DNA from: Litorilituus sediminis
GTDB taxonomy: Bacteria; Pseudomonadota; Gammaproteobacteria; Enterobacterales; Alteromonadaceae
Direction of reading: 5' to 3'
Length of the DNA stretch: 64,000 bases
Assembly (NCBI RefSeq): GCF_004295665.1
Contig: NZ_CP034759.1
Span: forward strand, 4,030,001-4,094,000
Both the position numbers and the translations under genes were made by a program. The notes beneath the pieces are model-generated. The model saw only the letters and a list, made by a program, of their open reading frames with translations. It made no database searches and was not told the DNA's origin. This document shows positions 37,814 to 47,755 of this stretch, one piece after another (the first letter of the stretch is position 1; every line of letters begins with the position of its first letter).

Positions 37814-40027
37814 ATGACGAAGTTAGTTTGGAATGAAGGGATGAGTGTTGGCGTAGATGCCATCGATGAGGATCATAAAAAGATAATCTCTGTCCTTGCA
37901 AAACTGGTTGATAGTAAAAATACTCAGGCTTCTCTTTCGGTGGTTGAGGAAACGTTTTCTGAATTAGAACATTATGTAATTCAACATTTTACTAAGGAAG
38001 AAGCGCTACTAGAAAAAATTGGCTATAAAGAGATAGAGGCTCATAGACGTAGCCACCTTGCCTTTGTTGAAAAAATCGCTGTCTTGAAGCAACAATGGCT
38101 ATCGCAAAACTCAGATGAAATCAGCAATGAAATTACCGACTATCTACAACGTTGGTTGTTAGAACATATATTACAAGAAGACCTAGACTTTGTTCCTGCG
38201 CTGCATAGCTACAATAAGATTCTTGAGTATCAAGAGTACAAAAAGAGCAAGCATCCATTTTTACGCTTTTTCTCGAAAAAGTTAGCGCAATATATTTCTA
38301 TTAGTCAGCGGGTATTTTTAACCACTTTATCTCCGGTTATTGTACTGTTAGTACTGTGTTTTGTGTTACTTAAAGACAGTTATCTGCGTTATCAAAATGT
38401 TTCTTTATTGTACGGCTTAAATACGGTTGTTGCGCAAGTAAACACTACTAGTCATTCATTGCAGTCAGAGCGTGGTCTATCGAGTGGTTATGCTAGTTCA
38501 AATTATCAAGAATTCTCTGAGCGATTAGCAAAGCGGCGAATAATTACCGACGCAAAACTGGCTAAGTTTTTATTACTTATGGACTTACATGTTGATGACA
38601 AAGTAAAACAAAGTATTAGCCAGTATGCACAAAATGCCCGTGAAGCAATTAAAACCTTACATGAGCACCGATTATTACTGGATAAGGGCGTGGTTTCTGT
38701 TCAAGAAAGTAACTTTGTTTATACCCGTTTAATATCCCAGCTGTTATCAATTTCTGAAAGTCTTATTCGGGTTGATGCGGGTTCGCAGTTAGTTAATGAT
38801 ATTTCAGCCATTAATGCCATTTTGCTGTTTAAAGAGTATATGGGGCAAATTAGGGCTACAGGCATGGATCTTCTACAAGAAGATTACCGCAGTATTTATG
38901 ATAATTCAGCCATTAGCATGCTTGTTGGTAAGCAACTTAACGCCTTAAGAGACTTTAGCTATTCAGCCAGTGAAGAGCAAAAGCAGATCTGTATTGATTA
39001 TTGTAATGAACAAACACAACAACAATTAGTTGATCACTTTTATCAAAATGTAGTGCACTCTTATGCGAGCGATGAACGTAGTAATCAGTGGTTCATTGTG
39101 ATGTCAAACGAAATTGATAATATCAAGTTAGTCACAGAGCAATTGATTGCTGATTTTAACAAAAAAGTGCAACAGGAAGCCGATAGTATTGAAACGACTT
39201 ATATTTGGGTGCTTGTCGCTTTAGTGAGCTTTTTTGTTTTATCTACGTTATTTGCGTTAGTACTTAATTACTCCATTATCAGCCCTGTGAGAAAGTTAAC
39301 TTATGCATTAAATGATATGTCAGCAGGGCAGACTCATATTCAGTTTACGCATATTATTTCTAATGATGAAATAGCGGCGATGCAAAAGGCTTACGAGAAG
39401 CTACGTCGTAAGTTAATGCAGGCTGATATCTACAAGGCTCGGGTGAGCGATCAACAAAAAGAAATTCAGTACCGAAAATCTCAGCAAGACCATTTCCAAC
39501 AACTTGCCCTAACGGATGCCTTAACTGGTGCGGTTAACAGGCATCACTTTAATGACGTACTAGGCAGAGAAATAACCAATGTTAATGAGCATGGCAGGCC
39601 GCTTTCAATTATGGTGCTAGATATAGATCATTTTAAGCAAATTAATGATACCTATGGCCATGTTGTTGGCGATGAAGTGCTTATTATGTTTTATCGCACC
39701 TGCAAACAAGCGGTAAGAAACACGGATGTGGTAGCTCGTATAGGTGGTGAAGAGTTTGTTATTGTTATGCCAAATACCTCGCTAGATAGTGCGAAACAAT
39801 TTGCTGAACGGTTACGTAAAAGTATTGCTGAGTTGGAAATTGAGGTGGATGGTAATCAAGTTTCCTTAACGGTAAGTATTGGCGTAAGTCAGTGGCATGC
39901 TGAGCAGTTTATCAATGCGGAAACCTTTATTGCCCATGCCGATAAGTCTTTATATCAGGCAAAAAAATCAGGCCGTAACAAAGTTGTGGTTGCTGATAGT
40001 TTATGCGTTGAAAAATATTCCTCCTAA
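37814..40027 (+). CDS. Hemerythrin-NIT-HAMP-GGDEF diguanylate cyclase
   Basis: 737 aa. Residues about 1-135 are a bacteriohemerythrin with the full di-iron ligand set: His21, His58-x3-Glu62, His77-x3-His81, His118-x4-Asp123. TM about 168-187; a periplasmic region about 190-460 with a NIT-like helical sensor (LQSERGLSSGYASS); TM about 463-484; HAMP about 487-540; GGDEF about 565-730 with active GGEEF and an RNTD inhibitory site five residues before it. Predicted to make c-di-GMP in response to O2 or NO at the cytoplasmic hemerythrin and possibly nitrate/nitrite outside. No partner phosphodiesterase nearby. Confidence 0.9.
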   Translation: MTKLVWNEGMSVGVDAIDEDHKKIISVLAKLVDSKNTQASLSVVEETFSELEHYVIQHFTKEEALLEKIGYKEIEAHRRSHLAFVEKIAVLKQQWLSQNSDEISNEITDYLQRWLLEHILQEDLDFVPALHSYNKILEYQEYKKSKHPFLRFFSKKLAQYISISQRVFLTTLSPVIVLLVLCFVLLKDSYLRYQNVSLLYGLNTVVAQVNTTSHSLQSERGLSSGYASSNYQEFSERLAKRRIITDAKLAKFLLLMDLHVDDKVKQSISQYAQNAREAIKTLHEHRLLLDKGVVSVQESNFVYTRLISQLLSISESLIRVDAGSQLVNDISAINAILLFKEYMGQIRATGMDLLQEDYRSIYDNSAISMLVGKQLNALRDFSYSASEEQKQICIDYCNEQTQQQLVDHFYQNVVHSYASDERSNQWFIVMSNEIDNIKLVTEQLIADFNKKVQQEADSIETTYIWVLVALVSFFVLSTLFALVLNYSIISPVRKLTYALNDMSAGQTHIQFTHIISNDEIAAMQKAYEKLRRKLMQADIYKARVSDQQKEIQYRKSQQDHFQQLALTDALTGAVNRHHFNDVLGREITNVNEHGRPLSIMVLDIDHFKQINDTYGHVVGDEVLIMFYRTCKQAVRNTDVVARIGGEEFVIVMPNTSLDSAKQFAERLRKSIAELEIEVDGNQVSLTVSIGVSQWHAEQFINAETFIAHADKSLYQAKKSGRNKVVVADSLCVEKYSS

Positions 40028-40376
40028 TATCTGTGTTAACTAGTTGTTACCACCGCTAATCTCACGCTAGGGGTATTTTATCGCCTAGCGCTTGTTGTTA
40101 TGACTTTTTCATAATAAGCTAAAAAATATCTACCTAACCTCAGGTTTACATAAGAAATAGTGCAAAACTCAAGCACAATAATGATTTATGGCTATTTTTG
40201 ATTTTTAGCTAGGTATTTTTGTCTGAGTTCAAGGCTTTTTGAAGTAGGAATAGTCAGCTATTTCACTTCAAAGTAACCCAGAAGTCAGTAAAAATAACTG
40301 CTAGAAACGCATAGTTTATGTGAAGCTGAGGTTAATTATAATCATAACTCGCTTAAGTAATTCCAAAGGAAGCCAT
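40028..40376. other. Intergenic region, 349 bp, no gene seen
   Basis: I see no supported ORF or RNA here. A weak hairpin (40065-40071 with 40084-40090, 12-nt loop) near the left end could terminate the GGDEF gene. The right end holds the AAGGA ribosome-binding site of the amidohydrolase at 40377. Confidence 0.5.
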
Positions 40377-41792
40377 ATGTCAATAAACCTATCTGGGCTG
40401 CGTTTTCGCAAAAGCCTACTGTCGGTTAGCGTTATTTCTTTATCGTTAACTGCTTGTTTACCGCAAGAGAAACAAGACGCCAAAGTCACGATTAATAAAA
40501 ACCCGTACCCGAGCACTTATAAGGCATTGGCTCATCAAGATACTTTATTTACTAATGCGACAGTATTAACGGGCACAGGCGAACGCCTTAATGATACTGA
40601 TGTTTTAGTGCGCGATGGTAAAGTGTCAAAAGTAGGCCAAGATCTTAATGAGCAGGGTGTTACTGTAATTGATTTACAAGGCAAGTGGCTTACTCCGGGG
40701 ATTATTGATGTGCACTCACATTTGGGGGTTTATCCAAGCCCTAAAGTAGAGTCGCACTCTGATGGCAATGAAATGACGGCACCAAATACTTCTGAAGTTT
40801 GGGCAGAGCACAGTATTTGGCCGCAAGATCCAGGTTTTCAAACCGCGCGAGCTGGCGGTATTACCAGCTTACAAATATTACCTGGCTCAGCAAACTTATT
40901 TGGTGGTCGTGGTGTAACGCTACGAAATGTGCCAAGCCATACCATGCAAGGGATGAAATTTGCAGATGCGCCTTACGGTTTAAAAATGGCCTGTGGTGAA
41001 AATCCAAAACGTGTTTATGGTAGTCGTAAAGTGCTGCCGTCAACACGTATGGGTAATGTTGCTGGCTATCGTAGTGCTTGGTTAGCTGCAACCGAATATA
41101 AACGTGCTTGGGAAAAGTATGAAAAAGATTATGCTGCTGGTAAAAATCCTCAAGCACCAAAACGTGATTTAGAACTCGATACGCTAATGGGGGTTTTAGA
41201 GGGCGAAATATTAATCCATAACCACTGTTATAAAGCAGAAGAAATGGCGGTGATGATTGACTTAAGTAAAGAGTTTAATTATCACGCTGGTACCTTCCAT
41301 CACGGTGTTGAAGCATACAAAATTGCGGACTTACTTGCAGAGAACGGCAACTGTGCTGCGATGTGGCCAGATTGGTGGGGCTTTAAAATGGAAGCTTACG
41401 ATATGGTTGAAGAAAATGTTGCTATTGTTGATGCCGTGAAAAACTCATGTGCGGTAGTACATTCAGATTCTGCTATTACCATTCAGCGCTTAAATCAAGA
41501 AGCGGCCAAGGTGATGTACCGCGCCAATGAAAACGGTTTTGATTTAAAAGAAGAAGATGCCATTAAGTGGATAACCTACAATGCCGCTAAATCTTTAGGT
41601 ATTAATGACTCAGTTGGCAGTATAGCGCAAGGTAAACAAGCCGATATTGTTGTTTGGAGCAGTAACCCATTTAGTGTTTATGCTCATGCAGAGCAAGTTT
41701 ATATCGATGGTGCTAAGGTATTTGATAAGTTTGATGACAAGTATCAAGCGCAAAGTGACTTTTTGTTAGGCCAAACTAAGGCAGGTAAATAA
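40377..41792 (+). CDS. Amidohydrolase-superfamily lipoprotein (intact metal site)
   Basis: 471 aa from the ATG at 40377, preceded by AAGGA; an in-frame GTG at 40320 is less likely. Lipoprotein signal with lipobox LTAC (about residues 24-27). Amidohydrolase barrel: LTPGIIDVHSHLG (HxH metal ligands), ILIHNHCYKAEEM, YHAGTFHHGVEAY (further His ligands), VVHSDSA (catalytic Asp) and the C-terminal GSIAQGKQADIVVWSSNPFSVYAHAEQVYIDG. The class resembles imidazolonepropionase/dipeptidase-like exported enzymes. The substrate is unknown. The gene is directly followed, 2 bp later, by a paralogue lacking the metal ligands. Confidence 0.85.
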   Translation: MSINLSGLRFRKSLLSVSVISLSLTACLPQEKQDAKVTINKNPYPSTYKALAHQDTLFTNATVLTGTGERLNDTDVLVRDGKVSKVGQDLNEQGVTVIDLQGKWLTPGIIDVHSHLGVYPSPKVESHSDGNEMTAPNTSEVWAEHSIWPQDPGFQTARAGGITSLQILPGSANLFGGRGVTLRNVPSHTMQGMKFADAPYGLKMACGENPKRVYGSRKVLPSTRMGNVAGYRSAWLAATEYKRAWEKYEKDYAAGKNPQAPKRDLELDTLMGVLEGEILIHNHCYKAEEMAVMIDLSKEFNYHAGTFHHGVEAYKIADLLAENGNCAAMWPDWWGFKMEAYDMVEENVAIVDAVKNSCAVVHSDSAITIQRLNQEAAKVMYRANENGFDLKEEDAIKWITYNAAKSLGINDSVGSIAQGKQADIVVWSSNPFSVYAHAEQVYIDGAKVFDKFDDKYQAQSDFLLGQTKAGK

Positions 41793-41794
41793 TC

Positions 41795-43090
41795 ATGAAC
41801 AATAATAAATCACTGACTAACTTAGTGGGCGCAGCCAAGGCGACAAAAAAATTATCACAGTTTAGCTTACTCGCTTTAGCATGTTTTTCTGCCAATGCCT
41901 TGGCTGAATCTGTCGCTATTACCAATGCTGAAGTTTATACACTTGCCAGCAAAGGTATTTTATCGAATGCTACTGTGGTATTTGATGAGGGTAAAATTAC
42001 CGCGGTTTATGCTAATGATGAACTGCCTGAACAATTATCTGTAGATAAAACCATTGATGCCAAAGGGAAAGTGTTAACGCCAGGCTTTATCGCTTCAAAT
42101 AATTTATTGGGGTTAGTTGAAGTTGGCGCGGTTGCTAATAGCCGTGATGGTGCGGCAAAAAAGGCTGATATTACCTTTGATGCCAGTTTAGCCTTTAACC
42201 CTATGTCCAGCCTTATTCCTTATACGCGCAAAGGTGGAATTACCACTAACATTGTCATGCCTAAAGGAGGCGATTCTCTGTTTAAAGGGCAAAGCTTTGC
42301 GGTTAATTTATCAGGTGATTTTGATAGCGTCATTGCTAGTAATAATGGCGTTATTGTTGAGCTAGGCGCTAAAGCAAAAGGCTCTAGAGCATTAACCTTA
42401 CAAAAGCTTGCTAACACTCTTGAAGATGCCGACAAAAAATTAACGGCTAAGGACAGTAAAAAGAAGAGCAAAAAAGAGCCTAAGCGATCGGAAGTTGTTG
42501 TTAATGCATTACTTGCCGGTGAAAAACCACTACTTGCTAAAGTGGACAGAGCAACAGATATTTTAGCCTTACTTAAGTTAAAAGCGCGTTACCAACTTGA
42601 CCTTGTGCTAGTAGGCGCTAGAGATGCGTTATTAGTAAGTCAGGATATTGCTAAAGCTAACGTTCCTGTGATGATTAGCACTATTGATAACTTACCAAAT
42701 AGCTTTGATTCTTTGCATGGCTCGCTAACAACGGCTGCTGAACTAGAAAAAGCAGGTGTTAAGGTGATTATTGCCACCAGTGGTGAAAGTCATAATATTA
42801 ATCAATTACGTTTTGATGCCGGTGTTGCTGTTGCAAATGGCTTAGAGCATAGTTCAGCATTAGCGGCCGTTAGCGCAAATGTTGCCGATGTCTTTAAGCT
42901 TAATAGCGGTCGTATTAGCGTAGGCAAAGATGCCGACTTAGTATTGTGGAGTAACGATCCATTTGAAATCAGTACTCAGGTCGACACTATGTGGATTAAT
43001 GGTAAGCAAGTTTCCACTAAATCTAGGCAGGATGCTTTGCGAGATCGCTATACCAGTGAAAGCGATATGCCAAGAGCTTATATCAAATAA
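41795..43090 (+). CDS. Exported amidohydrolase-like protein, apparent pseudoenzyme
   Basis: 431 aa, starting 2 bp after the intact amidohydrolase. N-terminal signal peptide to about ALA-ES (residue 38). The fold is kept: VLTPGFIASNNLLGLVEV at the start of the barrel and RISVGKDADLVLWSNDPFEISTQVDTMWINGKQV at the end. Where its neighbour has HSH it has SNN, where the neighbour has IHNHC it has LAKVD, and HAGTFHH and HSDSA are also replaced. It should therefore not bind metal. A Lys-rich insert (KKLTAKDSKKKSKKEPKRS) lies near residue 210. Possibly a structural or regulatory partner of the preceding enzyme (inference). Confidence 0.82.
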   Translation: MNNNKSLTNLVGAAKATKKLSQFSLLALACFSANALAESVAITNAEVYTLASKGILSNATVVFDEGKITAVYANDELPEQLSVDKTIDAKGKVLTPGFIASNNLLGLVEVGAVANSRDGAAKKADITFDASLAFNPMSSLIPYTRKGGITTNIVMPKGGDSLFKGQSFAVNLSGDFDSVIASNNGVIVELGAKAKGSRALTLQKLANTLEDADKKLTAKDSKKKSKKEPKRSEVVVNALLAGEKPLLAKVDRATDILALLKLKARYQLDLVLVGARDALLVSQDIAKANVPVMISTIDNLPNSFDSLHGSLTTAAELEKAGVKVIIATSGESHNINQLRFDAGVAVANGLEHSSALAAVSANVADVFKLNSGRISVGKDADLVLWSNDPFEISTQVDTMWINGKQVSTKSRQDALRDRYTSESDMPRAYIK

Positions 43091-43104
43091 CAGCTCCACC
43101 TTTT

Positions 43105-43140
43105 TAGGGTATTGATAAGGCTTGAATTATCAATACCCTA
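43105..43140 (+). terminator. Hairpin after the amidohydrolase pair
   Basis: 13-bp perfect stem (43105-43117 with 43128-43140), 10-nt loop; no pure T run follows. It lies between the second amidohydrolase and the patatin gene. Confidence 0.5.
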
Positions 43141-43180
43141 ACTTTACTATAGCTTTATCATTAACCGCCGTTGATAAAGC

Positions 43181-45397
43181 ATGCGTTTCATTTCCTCTCT
43201 TTTAATTGTCGTTTTTTTTATTTGCTCTACTAACTTGCAGGCGCAAGAAAGAAAAAAAATAGGGCTAGTATTAAGTGGTGGTGGTGCCAAAGGCTCTGCT
43301 CATGTTGGTGTTTTAAAGGTATTAGAAAAGCACAATATTCCTGTTGATTATATTGTTGGTACTAGTATTGGTGCTTATGTTGCCGGCATGTATGCACTGG
43401 GTTATTCAGCAAAAGATATTGAAGATATTATGCTTAACTTGCCTTGGGATGATGGCTACTCAGATACTATTCCTCGAGAGTCATTGCAGTTTATGGATAA
43501 GCAATTGCGTGATAAATATAACCTTGCCATTCGTTTAGGTTATAGCGAGGGTGAGTTTAAAGTTCCGCATGGCTTATTATTAGGGCAAAGTGCCTACCAG
43601 TTACTCAGACAATCTACTGATACCATTGAATATTTTGATAGTTTTGATGATTTAGCTATTCCTTATCGCGCTGTCGCTTCTGATATTGCAACCGCACAAG
43701 CTGTTATATTAGCATCCGGTAGTATTAACCAAGCGATGAGAGCCTCGGCTGCGGTGCCGGGTATAGTTGCCGCGGTTGAAATTGATAATAAGATGCTAGT
43801 GGATGGCGGTATTACCAACAATATGCCGATTGATGTGGTCAAGCAAATGGGGGCAGATATTGTCATTGCCGTTGATATTGGCTCTTCTTTGTCAGAGCAA
43901 AGCGAATTAACCAGTACTGTGGCGGTCTTAAATCAGTTATCTACCATTTTAACCAATAATACTAGCTTGGCTCAAAAAGCGCTGTTATCGCCTGAGCGTG
44001 ATATTCTAATTCGCCCAGCAATTGATGATTTAAGTACAACCGACTGGTCTATTTTACCTGTGGCGCTAGAGTTAGGTGAAAAGGAAGCGCTGAATAATTT
44101 AGCGAAATTAACCTCATTAAGCGTAAGTAAACAAGAATTTGCTCAATATTTGACTGATAAGCAGCAAAAATCGGCACGTTGGTTTAAGACGTTGCCGAAA
44201 AAAGTTGTTGAAATTCAGTATAAAAACACCTCTAAAGTACCTGATAATATTATTGCGCAACATTTTGATATTGCGCTTGGTGATTCTATCAGTAAAGAGG
44301 CGTTAGATCTTGCTATTGATCGTGTCTATGCCCTTGATAAGTTTGAACAAGTTAGTGTTGAGTTTGTCGATACTGATGAAGGTCGTATTTTACAGTTATA
44401 CACCAAAGAAAAATCATGGGGGCCAAATTATTTTGATTTCGGCTTTAGCTTGCAAACAGACTTCTCTGAGCATTCAGTTACCACCTTGAATATGGCTTAT
44501 AAACTTACGGATGTTACCCCTAATGGTGGCCAGTGGTTAAATGAGCTTATGTTAGGCTGGGAAACGGCTTTTGCTACTGAGTTTTACCAACCACTAGATC
44601 AAGCCCAACGCTACTATGGTATTGCTCGTGCCGAGTATGTTCAAGAAAAGTGGGAAAGGACCAAAAAGCGGCAGACTAAAATTACTAATAAGTATGGCTT
44701 GGTTAAACTTGGTACCGGTTTCAATTACTCTTTTAATGGTATTTTTGAGTTAGGTGTGGTTGGTGAAAAAGGTGATTTATCATTAGATACTGAAACCTTG
44801 GGGGATTATGACTACGACAGTTATGGTGGCTATGCTAAGTTTGCTTATGACTCATTAAATAGCATTAACTTTCCTACCAATGGCGGCAAATTCACCGCTG
44901 AAGTACTGTGGCGCGAAGATAGCTACTCACCATTATTAACCTCGGCAGTTGATGATACCTCGGTAGAAATTACCCTTGATTGGCATGGAGCCGTCAGTGT
45001 TCGTGGTCATTCATTTTTAGGGATAGCCTCATTTGCCACGGTTGAAAATGATACTGACTTTACCGTGCACGTTTCTGAGTTGGGCGGTTTTTTAAATTTA
45101 TCTGGCTATCGAGAAGATGCCCTTATTGGTGCTCATAAAGCGTTTGCGGCGATAGCTTATCAATATGATTTAGGACGCGAAGTACCCGGAGGCTCAGGAT
45201 TGCCAATTTATTTGGGCGCTAGCATAGAAGCGGGTAATGTTTGGCAAATCAATGAAAGCGTCAAGCTTGATGATCTTATTACCTCGGGTAGCTTATATTT
45301 GGGAACCGATACCAGCTTTGGCCCCGCGGTATTAGGTTTAGGTTACGCCTCTGAGGGTGAAAGTACGGTATTTTTATCACTAGGTAAGAATTTTTAG
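43181..45397 (+). CDS. Patatin-like phospholipase with POTRA and outer-membrane barrel (type Vd-like)
   Basis: 738 aa. Signal peptide to about residue 21 (NLQAQE). Patatin domain about 27-220: oxyanion motif GGGAKG (33-38), nucleophile Ser62 in GTSIGA, catalytic Asp208 in VDGGITNN. A POTRA-like stretch about 340-410 (VVEIQYKNTSKVP ... ALDKFEQVSVEFVD) is followed by a 16-strand-type barrel to the end (VFLSLGKNF, terminal Phe). The plan matches PlpD of Pseudomonas (type Vd secretion), where the lipase is exported by its own barrel. Substrate phospholipids are assumed. Confidence 0.88.
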   Translation: MRFISSLLIVVFFICSTNLQAQERKKIGLVLSGGGAKGSAHVGVLKVLEKHNIPVDYIVGTSIGAYVAGMYALGYSAKDIEDIMLNLPWDDGYSDTIPRESLQFMDKQLRDKYNLAIRLGYSEGEFKVPHGLLLGQSAYQLLRQSTDTIEYFDSFDDLAIPYRAVASDIATAQAVILASGSINQAMRASAAVPGIVAAVEIDNKMLVDGGITNNMPIDVVKQMGADIVIAVDIGSSLSEQSELTSTVAVLNQLSTILTNNTSLAQKALLSPERDILIRPAIDDLSTTDWSILPVALELGEKEALNNLAKLTSLSVSKQEFAQYLTDKQQKSARWFKTLPKKVVEIQYKNTSKVPDNIIAQHFDIALGDSISKEALDLAIDRVYALDKFEQVSVEFVDTDEGRILQLYTKEKSWGPNYFDFGFSLQTDFSEHSVTTLNMAYKLTDVTPNGGQWLNELMLGWETAFATEFYQPLDQAQRYYGIARAEYVQEKWERTKKRQTKITNKYGLVKLGTGFNYSFNGIFELGVVGEKGDLSLDTETLGDYDYDSYGGYAKFAYDSLNSINFPTNGGKFTAEVLWREDSYSPLLTSAVDDTSVEITLDWHGAVSVRGHSFLGIASFATVENDTDFTVHVSELGGFLNLSGYREDALIGAHKAFAAIAYQYDLGREVPGGSGLPIYLGASIEAGNVWQINESVKLDDLITSGSLYLGTDTSFGPAVLGLGYASEGESTVFLSLGKNF

Positions 45398-45499
45398 TTT
45401 GCTAAGGCTGAAAGCTTTTATGCTTTCTATCATTAAAAGTTAGCATTAATATGCGTGGTAATCAGTAATAGCTAAATTTCAAGCAAAGTGAAGTCTGCG

Positions 45500-46387
45500 A
45501 TGAGTGAAGTATTATTTTCCAATGAATATGCACGAATAACCAAAACAGTGCTTAATGAGACCGTTGAGTTATTATCTATTGAACATGAGCATTGTAGCGC
45601 TCAAGTAAGCTTATATGCTGGGCAAGTACTTAGCTATAAGCCAAGCAACACTCAAGAATTATTTTGGTTAAGTAAGGATTCTTTGTTTGAACCCGGCAAA
45701 GCTATTCGTGGTGGTATTCCGCTATGCTGGCCTTGGTTTGGTGAAAATAATAAGCAAACAGCGCAGCAAAAGGCCGGCAACCACGGCTTTGCTCGACAAG
45801 TTACTTGGCAGGTCAGTGCTATTTCTGCTGATGAAACGGCTGTCTATCTTAGTTTAAGCTTTCAAGGGGAAAATCAGCACTCGCTTTGGCCACATAAATG
45901 CCATTTACAGCAGGACTTTATTTTAGGTAAAGACTTTAAGCAAAGTTTAATCATGACTAATTTAGCCAATGAGCCAGTAGAATATACTGGTGCCTTGCAC
46001 AGCTATTTTTACGTTAGTCACCCTGAACATGTTGTTATTGAACGCCTCGATGGCGTTGCGTTTGATGATAAATTAACTGGGCTTAAACAAAGCCAAGCGT
46101 CTTTGCCAAATTGCCAAGGACCAATAGATAGAATTTATCACAGTGGTAATACCATGGTTTTGCAGGATAAAGTGTGGCAAAGAGAAATTGAGATACACAG
46201 TAACACTTCTCAGTGGGTGCTTTGGAATCCTGGCACTGAGACGGCAAGTGCTATGACTGATATTCACGCTGGCGGTGAGCACGAGTTTGTCTGTTTAGAA
46301 GCGGCTAATACCAATTGGCAGCAGATTGAGGCAGGACAGACAGCGGTTATGCAGCAGCATATTAAAGTTCATTCATTAAAACGTTAA
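45500..46387 (+). CDS. D-hexose-6-phosphate mutarotase (YeaD-like)
   Basis: 295 aa from the ATG at 45500; a GTG at 45488 would add four residues. Aldose 1-epimerase-like beta-sandwich: FEPGKAIRGGIPLCWPWFG (substrate-binding Arg), NHGFARQVTWQ (catalytic His), LHSYFYVSHPE (second His) and DIHAGGEHEFVCLEAAN (catalytic Glu). It interconverts anomers of glucose-6-phosphate-type sugars in the cytoplasm. The stop is 4 bp from the convergent mutH stop. Confidence 0.9.
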   Translation: MSEVLFSNEYARITKTVLNETVELLSIEHEHCSAQVSLYAGQVLSYKPSNTQELFWLSKDSLFEPGKAIRGGIPLCWPWFGENNKQTAQQKAGNHGFARQVTWQVSAISADETAVYLSLSFQGENQHSLWPHKCHLQQDFILGKDFKQSLIMTNLANEPVEYTGALHSYFYVSHPEHVVIERLDGVAFDDKLTGLKQSQASLPNCQGPIDRIYHSGNTMVLQDKVWQREIEIHSNTSQWVLWNPGTETASAMTDIHAGGEHEFVCLEAANTNWQQIEAGQTAVMQQHIKVHSLKR

Positions 46388-46391
46388 GGCA

Positions 46392-47060
46392 TTAATTTAC
46401 GCGTAAATACTTGTGAAGTAACATTTGTGTGAAGTTAATTTTTAAATAAAAACCACGAGGTAAGGTCATAAAGGGCTTACCATTACGATCAAATGCTTGT
46501 GTTTTCGCTTTGCTATTTGCAGCCTTTGGCCTAAGCTGCATGACTTGGCCGTGTTTGCCGTGAATGTTTTCCACATCCCCAAGTACTATCATATCGGTAA
46601 GCTCTTGCCAGTCTTGCGCTAGTAAAGCTTCTTCATCTGGGCTAGGTGACCATAAAAACGGCGTAGCCACCATACGTTCAGCTAAAGGAATACTGGCACT
46701 ACTGATAACAGGCACCCAGAGCACGCGAGCCAGTTTCTTTTTTACATAGCAATTTTGCCAGTTAATCCCTACTAGGCCAGTAAGTGGCGCAACACTAACA
46801 AAAGTGGTTTCTAGTGGCTTTGCCTGCTCATTGATGGGCAGGGTTTTTAATTCTATCCCTAGGTGGGGAAAGTCTGGCTCAGGCTTTGAACCTGCACTTG
46901 CGCCAAGCACATGTTCTAGTAATAAACCGATCCAACCTTTATTGCGCTTTAAATCTTTTGGCATAGCTATGTCTGCTTGCTTGGCAATTTCAGCTAAGGT
47001 TAACCCTGCTAGGTTTTGTGCGCGTTGGAGAAGTTCTTGTTCAGATTGCGGGATATTCAT
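46392..47060 (-). CDS. mutH: DNA mismatch repair endonuclease MutH
   Basis: 222 aa. Catalytic triad Asp63, Glu70, Lys72 in [16 protein letters not shown], with the same spacing as E. coli Asp70-Glu77-Lys79, and [13 protein letters not shown] before it. It nicks the unmethylated strand at hemimethylated GATC sites after MutS/MutL activation, so Dam methylation is implied. Divergent from rppH, as in E. coli. Confidence 0.95.
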   Translation of the reverse strand: MNIPQSEQELLQRAQNLAGLTLAEIAKQADIAMPKDLKRNKGWIGLLLEHVLGASAGSKPEPDFPHLGIELKTLPINEQAKPLETTFVSVAPLTGLVGINWQNCYVKKKLARVLWVPVISSASIPLAERMVATPFLWSPSPDEEALLAQDWQELTDMIVLGDVENIHGKHGQVMQLRPKAANSKAKTQAFDRNGKPFMTLPRGFYLKINFTQMLLHKYLRVN

Positions 47061-47207
47061 ACAGAATGTTGTTGATATGCTAAATAGTTATGGCGCGTTG
47101 GCGTATTATGTTGTTAACAACGAAAAAAATCAAAGTTAACATTTGCTCAACTCCAGTTAATGTGGTTGAATCTAAGTAACTAATTTTTAAGTTTGTCAGG
47201 AGTTCCT

Positions 47208-47723
47208 GTGATCGATGCCGAAGGCTATCGCGCCAATGTCGGCATAGTAATAATTAATGACAGGGGACAAGTATTTTGGGCACGACGTCATGGACAACAT
47301 TCATGGCAGTATCCGCAAGGTGGCGTTGATGAAGGCGAATCAGCCGAGCAAACCATGTATCGAGAGTTATATGAAGAGGTTGGCTTAAAACCAGAGCATG
47401 TAAAAGTGCTGTCATCAACAAAACATTGGTTGAAATATAGATTACCAAAGCGCTTTATAAGGCATGATTCAAAACCTGTGTGTATTGGGCAAAAACAGAA
47501 ATGGTTTTTACTTAAACTCACCGCACCTGAGTCAGCTATAAATTTGTTGCATAGCAATCATCCTGAGTTTGATGATTGGCGCTGGGTGAGTTATTGGTAC
47601 CCAGTACGACAAGTTGTCTCCTTTAAACGTGATGTTTACCGTAAAGTGATGAAAGAGTTTGCCCATGTGGCTATGTCATCATCTCAGGAAAGACGTCATG
47701 AAAGGCGTAAACGTCGCGCCTAA
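47208..47723 (+). CDS. rppH: RNA pyrophosphohydrolase
   Basis: 171 aa. I chose the GTG at 47208 because CAGGAG (47197-47202) sits 5 nt before it and the protein then starts like E. coli RppH ([15 protein letters not shown]); an in-frame TTG at 47193 overlaps that ribosome-binding site. Nudix box [23 protein letters not shown] has all the required Glu residues. [14 protein letters not shown] and [15 protein letters not shown] are RppH-specific. It removes 5' pyrophosphate from mRNA to start decay. Confidence 0.95.
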   Translation: MIDAEGYRANVGIVIINDRGQVFWARRHGQHSWQYPQGGVDEGESAEQTMYRELYEEVGLKPEHVKVLSSTKHWLKYRLPKRFIRHDSKPVCIGQKQKWFLLKLTAPESAINLLHSNHPEFDDWRWVSYWYPVRQVVSFKRDVYRKVMKEFAHVAMSSSQERRHERRKRRA

Positions 47724-47755
47724 ACACTCATTATTACTATGATAGTTTAACAGTT

